Of a stretch of 64,000 nt of DNA, positions 43,783 to 53,425 are shown piece by piece. Origin of the DNA: Albibacterium sp963696875 (GTDB lineage Bacteria; Bacteroidota; Bacteroidia; Sphingobacteriales; Sphingobacteriaceae); the NCBI GenBank assembly GCA_963696875.1, contig CAVOLQ010000001.1, forward strand, positions 744,001 to 808,000, read 5' to 3'. Within the stretch, counting starts at the first letter, position 1. Each line of letters starts with the position of its first letter. A model generated the notes under the pieces. That model was not told the origin of the DNA. It worked only from the letters and a program-made list of their open reading frames with translations, and ran no database searches. Position numbers and translations under genes: made by a program.

Positions 43783-43956
43783 TCACTTTTTCAAATACTC
43801 TTCTACGTCTTTAGCGTAGGTGCCGACTGCTTCTACTGCTTTTTTAAGCTCATCACCTGAGATACCAAATTTTTTTGACCATCCCCGTAATTCATATTGA
43901 TCATGTACATCAATCCTTTTTCTGTCCGAGCCGCCTCTTTTACTTTTATCGTCCAT
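43783..43956 (-). CDS. DUF3606 protein
   Basis: A 57-residue protein from ATG 43956 (MDDKSKRGGSDRKRIDVHDQ). It contains the DUF3606 helix pattern YELRGWSKKFGISGDELKKA, VEAVGTYAKDVEEYLKK. A paralogue at 54245 sits directly upstream of ligD. The overlapping frames on the other strand are not convincing. Confidence 0.75.
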   Translation of the reverse strand: MDDKSKRGGSDRKRIDVHDQYELRGWSKKFGISGDELKKAVEAVGTYAKDVEEYLKK

Positions 43957-44133
43957 CTTAAATAGTTTTTTTGACAATAACAGACTATTAATTGCTTTGT
44001 TTGAAAAATAGTGGATTAAGCGCCATCATTCTTAAAGAAGCAGCCAATCATGATAAAAATGTGCATTTTCGTGTACAGAAAAGCCTCAGAAAAATCTAAG
44101 GCTTTGGTAATTTTAAGCGGGATGGATCTAATT

Positions 44134-45441
44134 TCAAGCTTCGGACTTATTACCCTTAAGCTTCTCTATCATGAAAAATAACACAAAAAGCACGAATGAT
44201 GGTAGTATCCAAGCTAAATCATAACTTGCTAGTGGGATTTTTTCAATTAGTTTATCCAAACTGTTTATATTGATATCGAAATTATTCAGTAATCCTACAA
44301 AAGCAATTAAGGATGTTCCTAAAAGAGCACCAATAAAAGGACCGCTTTGTTTAATATACTTCCCGAAAATAACGACATAGAGAACTAGGGTAATGACTAT
44401 CGGGTAAACAAAAGCTAAAAAGGGATAGGCATATGCAATAATATTATCAACTCCAGTGACAGCAAGAACGGATGATATGACGCAGCAAATAATGATAATG
44501 GTTTTATATCCGACTGCATTGTTGAACAACTTACTAAAAAAGGTTCCGACAGCACTTGTCAATGCAACTGCCGTGGTTAAACAAGCTAAGGCGATACAAA
44601 GTGCCATTGCGAAAGTTCCATATACACCTAATTGAATAGTTGAAATATGGAGAAGTAGGGGAGCCCTTCTTGTATTTTCTGACCATTCGTGTCCTGAAGT
44701 AGCACCTAAATAGACCAGACCGCCGTAAATAAAAAGCAAAAATAGGGCTGCAAGCAAGCCTGAAGCGATTACGATTTCATTTTTCTGTTTTGTCGTTTTA
44801 TAACCTTTCATTTTTGCAGCTGAAATAATTATGCCAGCAAAAATCACCGAGGCTAATACATCTAAGGTTTGGTATCCTTCTTCAAAGCCTAATACAAAGG
44901 CATCTACATTTGTAAATCGATCAGTAAACGGAGGTTCGGTCGAATTTATTAATCCTACAATGATTAAGCAAAAAAGAATGAGAATCAAAAAAGGGGTTAA
45001 ATAATTCCCAATTAAATCGACAACTTTTGAAGAGGATAGCGAAAAAAGGCCAGTTATTATAAAGAAAGCAATTGAAGCAAGTATCGGACTAAACGTAGGG
45101 AAATGTGGCAAAATTCCGACTTCAAAAGTAGTTGCAGCTGTACGAGGAATGGCGATTAGTGGCCCTATGCCTAACATAATGATAACGCCTATCACAACAC
45201 CTATATGTTTATTGACGCGCCTTCCTAAATCGGTAAAATTTTCACCGGAAACCACGACCGAAATGATTCCTAGAAAAGGGATGATGATTGCTGTGATCAT
45301 AAAGCCTATAGTCGTCCAAAACCAGGAATCTGAAACTTGAAGGCCAATAAATGGGGGAAGCAATAGGTTGCCAGCACCAAAGAACATAGCAAAAAGTGCA
45401 AAGCCTATAGTAATGATGTGATTTATTCGTTTATCTTTCAT
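44134..45441 (-). CDS. brnQ: Branched-chain amino acid carrier, BrnQ family
   Basis: A 435-residue inner-membrane transporter importing leucine, isoleucine and valine with Na+ or H+. The start at 45441 (MKDKRINHIITIGFALF) is preferred because the ORF opens 29 codons earlier with a non-membrane extension. BrnQ features include AMFFGAGNLLLPPFIGLQVS and GIGPLIAIPRTAATTFEVGI, with about twelve hydrophobic segments. It is divergent from a VOC gene. A short C-terminal basic tail follows. Confidence 0.9.
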   Translation of the reverse strand: MKDKRINHIITIGFALFAMFFGAGNLLLPPFIGLQVSDSWFWTTIGFMITAIIIPFLGIISVVVSGENFTDLGRRVNKHIGVVIGVIIMLGIGPLIAIPRTAATTFEVGILPHFPTFSPILASIAFFIITGLFSLSSSKVVDLIGNYLTPFLILILFCLIIVGLINSTEPPFTDRFTNVDAFVLGFEEGYQTLDVLASVIFAGIIISAAKMKGYKTTKQKNEIVIASGLLAALFLLFIYGGLVYLGATSGHEWSENTRRAPLLLHISTIQLGVYGTFAMALCIALACLTTAVALTSAVGTFFSKLFNNAVGYKTIIIICCVISSVLAVTGVDNIIAYAYPFLAFVYPIVITLVLYVVIFGKYIKQSGPFIGALLGTSLIAFVGLLNNFDININSLDKLIEKIPLASYDLAWILPSFVLFVLFFMIEKLKGNKSEA

Positions 45442-45666
45442 GAAAGCAAAGGGACTGTTTTTTGTTGTAAACTTAGAATAATTTTTGTTATGAATTGTAG
45501 ATGTGCTCAGGGATTTTATTTTGGCCACCTAGTCTTTGGATACCCAGGGATGATCATTTCCATTTTTGCCAAAGGAACCTTTGATAAAGGGATAAATGGT
45601 TAATATTAACATTATTCCAAACAATATCTTCAATAATGATATTATCCTATATAAACAAAAACAGTC

Positions 45667-46110
45667 ATGGCAAAAATTCATGTATATTTAAATTTTAATG
45701 GAAATTGTGAAGAAGCTTTTCAGTTTTATGGAACTGTATTTAAGGCCGCTAATGCTGGTATATACCGATATAGCGACATTCCTCCCGCACCAAATATGCC
45801 ACCTTTATCTGAAGGTGACAAAAATAAAGTGATGCATACCGCTATCCATATTGATGAGAACACCATGTTAATGGGTTCGGATGTTATCGAAGGTTTTGGA
45901 CACAAATTATCGCAGGGCAATAGCACCTATATTATGCTTGATGTGGCTTCTGTAGAAGAAGCACGGCAATATTTTGATGCATTGGCGAAGGATGCTCAGA
46001 AATTAGAAATGGATTTGGGTGAAACATTCTTTGCCGAGCAATATGCGTCTCTGCAGGATAAATATGGCATTTATTGGATGATCTATTATGAAGGAAATAA
46101 AAAAATGTAG
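45667..46110 (+). CDS. PhnB-like VOC-family protein
   Basis: A 147-residue VOC protein of the PhnB/glyoxalase group: HVYLNFNGNCEEAFQFYGTV, HTAIHIDENTMLMGSDVIEG and EARQYFDALAKDAQKLEMDL, ending DKYGIYWMIYY. PhnB proteins carry a metal site, but the substrate is unknown. Divergent from BrnQ. The following DUF1801 genes are on the opposite strand. Confidence 0.85.
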   Translation: MAKIHVYLNFNGNCEEAFQFYGTVFKAANAGIYRYSDIPPAPNMPPLSEGDKNKVMHTAIHIDENTMLMGSDVIEGFGHKLSQGNSTYIMLDVASVEEARQYFDALAKDAQKLEMDLGETFFAEQYASLQDKYGIYWMIYYEGNKKM

Positions 46111-46164
46111 GACTAAGTATTTGTGTGCTTAAAATAAGTTAGCTATCTACTTCGTGAAGCGTGC

Positions 46165-47097
46165 TTATCTTTTGTATTGATCATGGAGCCCTTTTCCTTG
46201 CAGAATGAGCGTAGTAATTTTTTGTAACCTGGCTTGTTTGGTTTTCTCTTGCTTTGCCTCATCGATGTATTCGATATATTCCTTTCTCTTCCCAGGCGTC
46301 AGAGAATAAAATGCAGAATGAAGTTGATTGTCATTATCCAAAGCAATTTTTAAAATGCCTTCAACTTCTTTTGCTGTGCTTTTTTCTTGCTTAAGAACCT
46401 TACCGTCTTTAATCGTTTGGATGGACTCATTGATATAGGCTAAAATTTTCTTTTCGTCCATATCTTCAGCATGTGTGAAGCGCCACTGCCGGAGAGATTT
46501 AGTTTTCCCTTCAGACGCAGCTACCAACACGTTTTCTTTGTCTTCTAAAAAAACACCGTTGTAGAACCAAATGGAGAAAAAGGATTTGAAACCGCGCCAA
46601 GCCACTACATTTTTTCCTTGAAAAGTATATACATCCGTACCCCATTTGAATTCTTTTTTTAATGAAGTCTGTACAATGATTTGCTGCATCAGCTCCTCGG
46701 CCAAATTCCAATGACTACGATATTGATCCCAGTTTCCACCTTTCTTATCCTTTAATTTATCAACATTATAGAGCACTATATCTTCGATCAGCTTTGTAGG
46801 AAGAGGTTTATCTAATGGAAATTGTATAGTACCTTTACTTGTCGCGTAATTTTGTAAATCAGCTGCGAAATGGTTGATAGCATCTGGGCCAGGATACACC
46901 CCGAGGTGGTTTTTAAATAAAGCAAAGTGGATTAAATTGCCATTATATCGAACGGTTGGCATCTTATAGCTAATAGTCTCAACAGCCTCAGGTGGTGCTA
47001 CTTCACGTATAGTATTCAGAATTTCCCATAATATGGGTTGCTTTTCACTGTCAAAGCTCTCTATATATTGTTCTATTGTGGCTAAGGTTTGACTCAT
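46165..47097 (-). CDS. DUF1801 and YdeI-family fusion protein
   Basis: A 310-residue protein with an N-terminal DUF1801 domain (about 10-110: APPEAVETISYKMPTVRYNG and HFALFKNHLGVYPGPDAINH) and a C-terminal YdeI/DUF1905-type region ending AFYSLTPGKRKEYIEYIDEA and TLILQGKGLHDQYKR. The family is frequent in Bacteroidota and occasionally linked to peroxide or stress operons. It is followed at 47121 by another DUF1801 protein on the same strand. Confidence 0.85.
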   Translation of the reverse strand: MSQTLATIEQYIESFDSEKQPILWEILNTIREVAPPEAVETISYKMPTVRYNGNLIHFALFKNHLGVYPGPDAINHFAADLQNYATSKGTIQFPLDKPLPTKLIEDIVLYNVDKLKDKKGGNWDQYRSHWNLAEELMQQIIVQTSLKKEFKWGTDVYTFQGKNVVAWRGFKSFFSIWFYNGVFLEDKENVLVAASEGKTKSLRQWRFTHAEDMDEKKILAYINESIQTIKDGKVLKQEKSTAKEVEGILKIALDNDNQLHSAFYSLTPGKRKEYIEYIDEAKQEKTKQARLQKITTLILQGKGLHDQYKR

Positions 47098-47120
47098 TGC
47101 ACGAAGGATGTTATTTTTGA

Positions 47121-47543
47121 TTATATTCTTTGATAGGTCGAACTCAAATAAGATAAAGAGCTTTGCATTAAAGATACTAATACGCCTTCATTAATGTCCG
47201 ACAACTTTTTTATATATATACATGCTTTCCCCATGGTAAACTTTCCTAAGTCTTTAAGTAGGTCTTCCTGACCTGGACCACCCGAAAATACATAGAGGGA
47301 GATAGCGGCTTTACGAGGTGAAAAACCAAGAACTGGGGCTTCGCCATTATGGCCACTTGCATATTGATAACTGTAATTACCAAAGCCAATGATTGAGGGC
47401 CCCCACATTTTAGGTTTTTCATTGCTAACCTGCTGCATTAATTCTATCAAACGAAGGCTGTCGGCATGTTTTTGTTTATTTTCTACCTGATCTATAAACT
47501 CAGTAACACTTTCAGTTGTATAAGTAGTTTTGTTTTTAGCCAT
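47121..47543 (-). CDS. DUF1801-domain protein
   Basis: A 140-residue protein with the DUF1801 pattern: EKPKMWGPSIIGFGNYSYQY, SGHNGEAPVLGFSPRKAAIS and DLGKFTMGKACIYIKKLSDI. It probably binds a small molecule or shapes the fold of YdhG-like domains. It lies in a same-strand cluster with the YdeI fusion and the broken AHSA1 gene. Confidence 0.85.
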   Translation of the reverse strand: MAKNKTTYTTESVTEFIDQVENKQKHADSLRLIELMQQVSNEKPKMWGPSIIGFGNYSYQYASGHNGEAPVLGFSPRKAAISLYVFSGGPGQEDLLKDLGKFTMGKACIYIKKLSDINEGVLVSLMQSSLSYLSSTYQRI

Positions 47544-47559
47544 AGGGGACGATGTATGT

Positions 47560-48014
47560 TTAAGAAGAAGATTTCATAAAATCGAATGCACCCGTGCGTA
47601 GTTGTATCCCATATTCTAAATATGCTTTGAGGCAAGCCAAGAAATTCGCCCAACCTTCGGTTTGTTGAAGAGCTTTCTTCACACCTTCAGGTGTAAAATC
47701 CATTTGGTGCTCATTTACGCGGACTACGGTAGATCCATCATTTTGGACTTCAAGTTTAATTTCTACAAGCATATCGCTAATTCCTCCACTCCAGTCAAAA
47801 GAAATATTCGAAAAGGTATAAGCTCTTTGACAACAACGGGAAAGCGATCTGGAAACTCAGGGAACCACCATTCAACAGTCTTTCCACTAACTAAAGTGCT
47901 TGAACCAAGAGCAAAATATCGTTGCATTTTCTCTGGGTTTACGATTGCTTCAAAAATGTCTTCAGGAGATTTTTGAATTTGGATGGCTGCATGAGCAGTT
48001 AGTTTATTGTTCAT
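47560..48014 (-). pseudogene. AHSA1/SRPBCC protein broken by a frameshift
   Basis: The first part (48014 to about 47806) encodes AAIQIQKSPEDIFEAIVNPE and EWWFPEFPDRFPVVVKELIP in one frame, then the sequence continues in another: NISFDWSGGISDMLVEIKLE and FTPEGVKKALQQTEGWANFL. A single-base indel at about 47806-47815, next to CCTTTTCGAA, joins both into the normal 150-residue AHSA1 protein. A read error in a T run is possible. Confidence 0.85.
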
Positions 48015-48208
48015 ATCTAATGTTGTTTAAGAATTTACATTTTCTATGATTTTTTGTTTTCTTTAACCTCGAATATACAGAATTATCTTATTTCTCTGAT
48101 TAAGCTTTCATGATTTTTTTTTTACAGAACCAACAAAGATTGCCATTTCCTCACAATGGAAACGCTTTGTCCAAGGACGAAGCGTTTTGCCTTAGTAAAT
48201 ATTTTTAG

Positions 48209-50506
48209 CTAATATAGGGTGTAACGTATTCCAATAAATCCTCGAACACCTTGATTGGAAGCGTAAATATAATCTGGATCGAACGTTAAACCGTAAGGAT
48301 TATCGGCCGTTACAAGCGCTTGGCCGTTTCCGCCAAATTGAACATTTTTGTCGAAAGGATCGTTTGTACGGGCGATAATAAACGGATTGCCTTTATTGGG
48401 TGTCCAATTTAAAAGATTTTTTACGCCGCCATAAATTTCAAAGGCACTATTAATGGTCTTGGCAACTTGTATATTTTGGATGCTCCACCAAGGGGAATAT
48501 TCTTTCCGGGGATCAGTTTCACTTAACAATGGCAAACGCATGGATCCATAAATATTGCCCGTATAATCCAGCGTTAGTCCTAGTTTTTTAACCGTATAGC
48601 CAATATTCCATACTCCTGTGAATTTTTCGGTGAATAATTGCCTTGTTTTTTTCCCGTTGTTCTTGCTATAAACATCCATCGCGGTAGCACCTAGCAACAA
48701 CTTTAAGCCGTTATTAAAAGCGATGTCAAAATTTACCGAAACTCCTTTTGATATTGCATGTCCATCTAGATTATCATAAATTATTTTATTGACGTCAGTC
48801 TCGTGGTCCGCAATAATCTTATTGTCGAAATACGTATAAAAAGCAGAGGCATCGATGCCAATGAATACACCATTAGCGACAAATACATTTTTAACGAAAT
48901 TAAGGTTGCCATTCCATGAAGTTTCGGGCTTGAGATCATTTAAAAATACGACCTCTCGAGCGCCAGTCAGCGCAGCGTGGTCTTCAGTAAAAACATTGGC
49001 AACGCGATAGCCGTTTCCGAGACTTAACCGCAATACATTATGTCTATTTTTTGAATTCCATTTATAATTAATACGAGGGGTAAAGACACTTCCATGAACG
49101 GAGTTATAGTCATACCGCATCCCCAATAATAGTTTGTTATTATCGTTAAAGCTGATTTCATCTTGGACGAAGACACCTGGCAAATTACTGTGAGAGGGCT
49201 TGTTCTTATGGGGATCTATAAATGATGCTGTTACAGGGGTATTGTCATCATAATAAGTATATCTGTAGGATAAGCCTGTGACGAAATCATGATTTTTTAT
49301 CGGTTTATTCCAAGTAAGCTGTCCAAATGCAATGTATTGATCAGCCATATAGGGTTGGTCGCCGTAATAGCTGTCATGGTTATGGCCATTGGTACTGAAC
49401 TGAAAGAAGATTTGCTCTTTTACAGGTAACTGATAGACGCCGAACAGCTCCCAGCGCTTGGTATAAATACTTTCTGCATAAATCTCATTTCCGCCCCTTT
49501 CCTTTTTCGTCCACCCCATTTCTCCTCCCCAGCGGTTTTCAGAGACGTAGCGCCCGGCCATTGAGAGAACTCGCATATCTTTTCGGTCAAAATGCCATTT
49601 ATTAAATACAGAAATCCTGTTTTGAAGCGTTAAATCACTAAAACCATCACTATTATTATCTATTGGATTTTGATAGTTAAAGTAGTTTATTCCAAGTAAG
49701 GATTGCACTTTTTTTCCAGCGCTGAACTTAGCGCCTAAGTCTGCATTTATCTCCCGCCAATCGGTACCGAATACATCGGCTGATAAAGCTGGCGCGGTCG
49801 ATGGTTTTTTAGTAATGACATTTATTAATCCTCCTACCGCCTCACTTCCATATAAGGTAGAGGCTGGTCCTTTCACTATTTCTACGCGTTCAATTAACGA
49901 CTGGGGAATGCCGCTTAATCCATAAACAGTTGATAGACCACTAACGATGGGCATGCCATCGATAAGGATCATTGTATAAGGACCCTCTAATCCATTAATA
50001 TGAATATCTCCTGTATTACAGACACTGCAGTTTACTTGTGGATGAACACCATTTATGTTTTGTAAGGCCTCAAATAGGGAAGGGGTAGGATTGGCCTTAA
50101 AAAATTTAGACGTGTATACTTCTACCGGTACGGGACTTTCTAATTTAGAAGCCTCTTTCATTGTGCCGGATATAACCACTGAATTTAGGGAATGATCAGT
50201 TTGGCTTAACATTGCATCATGTTCAGTCACTTCGTTATGAATAGTAATGTCAGCTTTGTAAAAACCAAAACCAATAAAACTCACCTCTAATGGCCAGCTC
50301 CCGAAGGGAATATCGGTTAATTGATAAAGTCCGTTATGATCTGTTTTTACGCTTACATTTAACTCTCGTATGGTTACTGTTGCCGCTTCGATACTTTTCC
50401 CTTCAGAGTCAGTAACCGCACCCACTATTTTCCCGGACTGTGCTATAGCAGGTAGACTAAATAAGCCGACCCAACAAGCCAGAATTGCAACTTTAAATTT
50501 TCTCAT
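48209..50506 (-). CDS. TonB-dependent receptor, probably iron-related
   Basis: A 765-residue outer membrane receptor from ATG 50506 (MRKFKVAILACWV, signal peptide to SLPAIAQSG). It has a carboxypeptidase-like domain at 22-110 (AVTDSEGKSIEAATVTIREL) and the plug at about 120-230 with CSVCNTGDIHINGLEGPYTM, IDGMPIVSGL and GPASTLYGSEAVGGLINVIT. The barrel ends YIYASNQGVRGFIGIRYTLY. It is divergent from a cytochrome c-FTR1 iron permease, and the promoter carries a palindrome in its spacer. Iron or siderophore uptake is inferred from this pairing; the two Cys in the plug could bind a metal. Confidence 0.9.
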   Translation of the reverse strand: MRKFKVAILACWVGLFSLPAIAQSGKIVGAVTDSEGKSIEAATVTIRELNVSVKTDHNGLYQLTDIPFGSWPLEVSFIGFGFYKADITIHNEVTEHDAMLSQTDHSLNSVVISGTMKEASKLESPVPVEVYTSKFFKANPTPSLFEALQNINGVHPQVNCSVCNTGDIHINGLEGPYTMILIDGMPIVSGLSTVYGLSGIPQSLIERVEIVKGPASTLYGSEAVGGLINVITKKPSTAPALSADVFGTDWREINADLGAKFSAGKKVQSLLGINYFNYQNPIDNNSDGFSDLTLQNRISVFNKWHFDRKDMRVLSMAGRYVSENRWGGEMGWTKKERGGNEIYAESIYTKRWELFGVYQLPVKEQIFFQFSTNGHNHDSYYGDQPYMADQYIAFGQLTWNKPIKNHDFVTGLSYRYTYYDDNTPVTASFIDPHKNKPSHSNLPGVFVQDEISFNDNNKLLLGMRYDYNSVHGSVFTPRINYKWNSKNRHNVLRLSLGNGYRVANVFTEDHAALTGAREVVFLNDLKPETSWNGNLNFVKNVFVANGVFIGIDASAFYTYFDNKIIADHETDVNKIIYDNLDGHAISKGVSVNFDIAFNNGLKLLLGATAMDVYSKNNGKKTRQLFTEKFTGVWNIGYTVKKLGLTLDYTGNIYGSMRLPLLSETDPRKEYSPWWSIQNIQVAKTINSAFEIYGGVKNLLNWTPNKGNPFIIARTNDPFDKNVQFGGNGQALVTADNPYGLTFDPDYIYASNQGVRGFIGIRYTLY

Positions 50507-50547
50507 GATTAATACGATTTTATAGATCAAATCCGTTGTTTGAACTA

Positions 50548-50578
50548 CAAAATTAATAAGTTAGATTAGACTAACAAA
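50548..50578 (-). promoter_or_regulatory. Receptor promoter with operator-like palindrome in the spacer
   Basis: On the minus strand TTTG (-33) is followed by 19 nt and TAATTTTG (-7), matching the Bacteroidota pattern. The spacer holds GTTAGTCTAATCTAAC, an imperfect palindrome with perfect GTTAG/CTAAC arms (50560-50575). A repressor bound there, for example Fur- or DtxR-like, would block transcription. The predicted leader is about 35 nt. Confidence 0.6.
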
Positions 50579-50776
50579 TATATTTAGGATAATAATTTAC
50601 TTTCTTTTACTTACTCTATTTCCTATGGCCTTTTTCTTTTAGAGAATTATTACAATCTATTCCCTAGAACGATTTTTCATTAGAGAATCCCCCATAATTC
50701 CCTTCCAAAGGCGCTTAAGATTTAAAGCATCGGTAAATTCTTCTTAACTAGAAAGCTTCTAAATAGAATAATTTTA

Positions 50777-50784
50777 TACCTTTG
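50777..50784 (+). promoter_or_regulatory. -7 element of the FTR1 gene
   Basis: TACCTTTG matches TAnnTTTG 25 bp before the FTR1 start at 50809; no good -33 TTTG at the expected distance was found. Confidence 0.5.
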
Positions 50785-50808
50785 TTATCAAATTATTCCA
50801 TTGCTTAA

Positions 50809-52743
50809 ATGTTATACATGTACTTTTCACGAAACACGCTTTTATTAATTATTCTGTTATTAGTAAATCCATTAATCGCTCCAGCACAAACTGTAGTGAA
50901 TGAAAAAGAGGCTAGGACCTTGATTACTTTGTTAGATTATATCGCAAAAGATTATGATGGTGCTGTAGAAAATGGCAAGATAATCAATGATGCTGAATTT
51001 GAAGAGATTTCTGAATTTACCCAAACTTGCATTAGCTATCATGAGAATTTAGTTCCACAGGTCAACAATCCTAATTTTACGGTTTTGAAGGATGGTTTGG
51101 TAAACTTGCGTGATTTGATTCAAAATAAATCTGATCAATCGTTGATTGACGCTCAAACCAAGAATATTAAGAACGCAATTTTAGCAATGGGCCTTATAAA
51201 AGTTTCGCCTGATAAATGGCCTTCTCTAAAGTCTGGTATGATGATTTACAATGAAAAATGTCAATCATGCCATGGAGCTGAAGGAAAAGGAGATGGTATT
51301 TTGGCAGCGGGATTAGATCCGGGGCCAACCAATTTTCAAGACCCGGCTACCCTGAAGCACCTTTCGGCTGTACAAGCCTATAACGTGGCAAAATTGGGAC
51401 TAGAAGGGACCGCAATGCGTTCTTTCAATGAGCTTTCCGAAGCTGAGCTTTGGGATGTTTCGTATTATATCATGTCGCTTAACCATCCAGCCGATCAAGA
51501 GAAGCTGAGAGTTTTGCCTGCAGGAATTAATTTGGATAATGTAAGTAAATGGACCGATCAGCAGCTGCAAAGTGGATTAGAAGCAACTCAATCACGAGTC
51601 AACATCAGTCAAATTCGCCATTTTCAGCCCGAAGGTGCCTTGCCACTTGACGTTGCATCTGCCAATTTGGATGCTTCTTTGCAGGCTTTTTTGAATAATG
51701 ATAAAAAGAATGCCCAAGGACTAGCTCTGAGCGCATACCTTGAAGGGGTGGAATTGGTTGAAAATACATTAAAGGCAAGCGATAAAAGTATCGTTGTTGA
51801 AATTGAAAAGGCTATGTTAGCTTATCGCAATGCTTTGAAAGGGAGTGATGAAGAATTGGTCAAAAGCACCCATGCGACAGCAATTGGATTGATAGTAAAG
51901 GCTCAAGAAATCTTGAATAGTAATTCTTATTCTTTCGGATTTACTTTTTGGGCTGCTTTATCCATTTTACTTAGGGAAGCACTTGAAGCCTTACTTATTA
52001 TTGTCGTTATTTTGAGCATTCTTCGCCCGTTGAAAATTAAAAAGGCCATTCATTTTCTCCATGCGGGATGGATTGCGGCACTTGTCGTCGGAATTGCGAG
52101 TTGGCTTTTTGTAGATCAATTGGTTAAAATCAGTGGTAGTAGCCGAGAATTGATGGAGGGAGTAGGTTCTTTAATTGCAGTGGTTGTCTTGGTATATATG
52201 GGGACTTGGTTGCATAGTAAATCAGAAATACAAAAGTGGAAGGAGTTCATTGAAGTTAAAATCGATAAAATTTCGCAATCGGGAAATTGGTGGGGCTTAA
52301 TGTTGTTCTCGTTTATTGTAGTCTTTAGAGAGGCTTTTGAAGTTGTTTTATTTTTGAGTGCACTGAAATTGGATATTCCCAGTAGTAGTGGTTCTCCCAT
52401 AGGGTGGGCTGTATTGACTTCGGTTATTATCATCGTTGTCTTTACAGTATTGATGTTGCAATATTCGAAACGATTACCGATCAAGCAAATCTTTAAAGTT
52501 TCTGCAATTACAATGGTAGTATTAGCGGTTGTCTTAGTTGGAAAAGGCTTTTCTGCATTGCAGGAGGCAGGTTTTATTGGTATGAATCTTTTAAGTGATT
52601 GGGTACGTTTTGAGCCTTTGGGAATTTATCCTACTATGCAATCTATTGGTGCGCAGGTATTAACTTTAGCACTAACTATTGGAATGTGGATGTATATTGA
52701 ACGCCCTAGACAAAGTCTTTCGGCTATAAGGTCGGAAAAATAG
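50809..52743 (+). CDS. Cytochrome c and FTR1-family iron permease fusion
   Basis: A 644-residue protein that couples a periplasmic c-type haem domain with an iron permease. A signal sequence is followed by a helical region and CQSCHGAEGKGDGI (C151, C154, H155; haem c). From about 370 onward there are seven hydrophobic helices with two REXXE iron-transport motifs, REALE at R389 and REAFE at R507. Such fusions are seen in Bacteroidota and suggest ferrous iron oxidation coupled to transport. It is divergent from the TonB receptor, with which it probably shares iron regulation. A start at 50818 is also possible. Confidence 0.93.
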   Translation: MLYMYFSRNTLLLIILLLVNPLIAPAQTVVNEKEARTLITLLDYIAKDYDGAVENGKIINDAEFEEISEFTQTCISYHENLVPQVNNPNFTVLKDGLVNLRDLIQNKSDQSLIDAQTKNIKNAILAMGLIKVSPDKWPSLKSGMMIYNEKCQSCHGAEGKGDGILAAGLDPGPTNFQDPATLKHLSAVQAYNVAKLGLEGTAMRSFNELSEAELWDVSYYIMSLNHPADQEKLRVLPAGINLDNVSKWTDQQLQSGLEATQSRVNISQIRHFQPEGALPLDVASANLDASLQAFLNNDKKNAQGLALSAYLEGVELVENTLKASDKSIVVEIEKAMLAYRNALKGSDEELVKSTHATAIGLIVKAQEILNSNSYSFGFTFWAALSILLREALEALLIIVVILSILRPLKIKKAIHFLHAGWIAALVVGIASWLFVDQLVKISGSSRELMEGVGSLIAVVVLVYMGTWLHSKSEIQKWKEFIEVKIDKISQSGNWWGLMLFSFIVVFREAFEVVLFLSALKLDIPSSSGSPIGWAVLTSVIIIVVFTVLMLQYSKRLPIKQIFKVSAITMVVLAVVLVGKGFSALQEAGFIGMNLLSDWVRFEPLGIYPTMQSIGAQVLTLALTIGMWMYIERPRQSLSAIRSEK

Positions 52744-52752
52744 AGAAACCTT

Positions 52753-53319
52753 TTAATAAACCACTTTTATAGCATGTTTCGATAACAGACTAGGTAGGCT
52801 TTGGAGAGAGAATTTTGCTTTCTTAAGCCTATTCAATTCGGGATCTATTGAAAAGTTATGCGCATTGGTAAAATCAACCGAAGATAAATTGCTTTGGTTA
52901 AAAATAGCACTTTCCAAATCACATTGGTTAAAAAATGAAGCGCTAAGGTCAGCTTGTGTAAAGTTAGCACCTTTTAGGGAGCTGTCTTTGAATAGGGTTT
53001 TATTCATCTTTTTGCCTTGAAAGGATGAGTAATCTAAGATGCAATTGTCAAAACTCACGCTAAAGAGAAAATCGATACATTCGCTAAAATTGACTCCTAG
53101 GATTTTGCTATCAGTAAACCGGGCATTATTTAAAGTAGTGCCACTTAGTTTCATCAAAGATAAATTGCAGTCTTTAAAAGTACAATCCAAGAATTTAGTA
53201 TTTGAAAAGGAACTATCTGTGAATTCACATTCAATAAAATTGCATTCATTAAATTCCTTTCCTTTTAGATGTTTACCATTATAAACAATTTTATCAAAGG
53301 TCTTGTTATTATGTTCCAT
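52753..53319 (-). CDS. Pentapeptide-repeat protein
   Basis: A 188-residue protein built of A(D/N)LXX-type repeats over nearly its whole length (for example FNECNFIECEFTDSSFSNTK, then FLDCTFKDCNLSLMKL and LFKDSSLKGANFTQADLSAS, QCDLESAIFNQSNLSSVDFT). The fold is a right-handed quadrilateral beta-helix. The length is close to McbG/Qnr-like proteins, but without a DNA-gyrase-mimic loop pattern I would assert no resistance. The ATG at 53319 is preferred to the TTG at 53325. Confidence 0.85.
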   Translation of the reverse strand: MEHNNKTFDKIVYNGKHLKGKEFNECNFIECEFTDSSFSNTKFLDCTFKDCNLSLMKLSGTTLNNARFTDSKILGVNFSECIDFLFSVSFDNCILDYSSFQGKKMNKTLFKDSSLKGANFTQADLSASFFNQCDLESAIFNQSNLSSVDFTNAHNFSIDPELNRLKKAKFSLQSLPSLLSKHAIKVVY

Positions 53320-53425
53320 CAGCAATTTTTTAAAAGATTGCTAAGATAGAGATTATTACAAATAATAAAATATGCCCTTAATTGAGGCTGTTTTTGTAAA
53401 TTGGGATGTTTAAATAATAGGAGAT

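Noticed and set aside
43571..43819. 82-codon plus-strand ORF
   Set aside because: Overlaps the DUF3606 gene on the other strand and lacks any coding signal.
52753..53319. Qnr-type resistance protein
   Set aside because: Pentapeptide repeats alone are not specific, and no Qnr-defining loops were seen.
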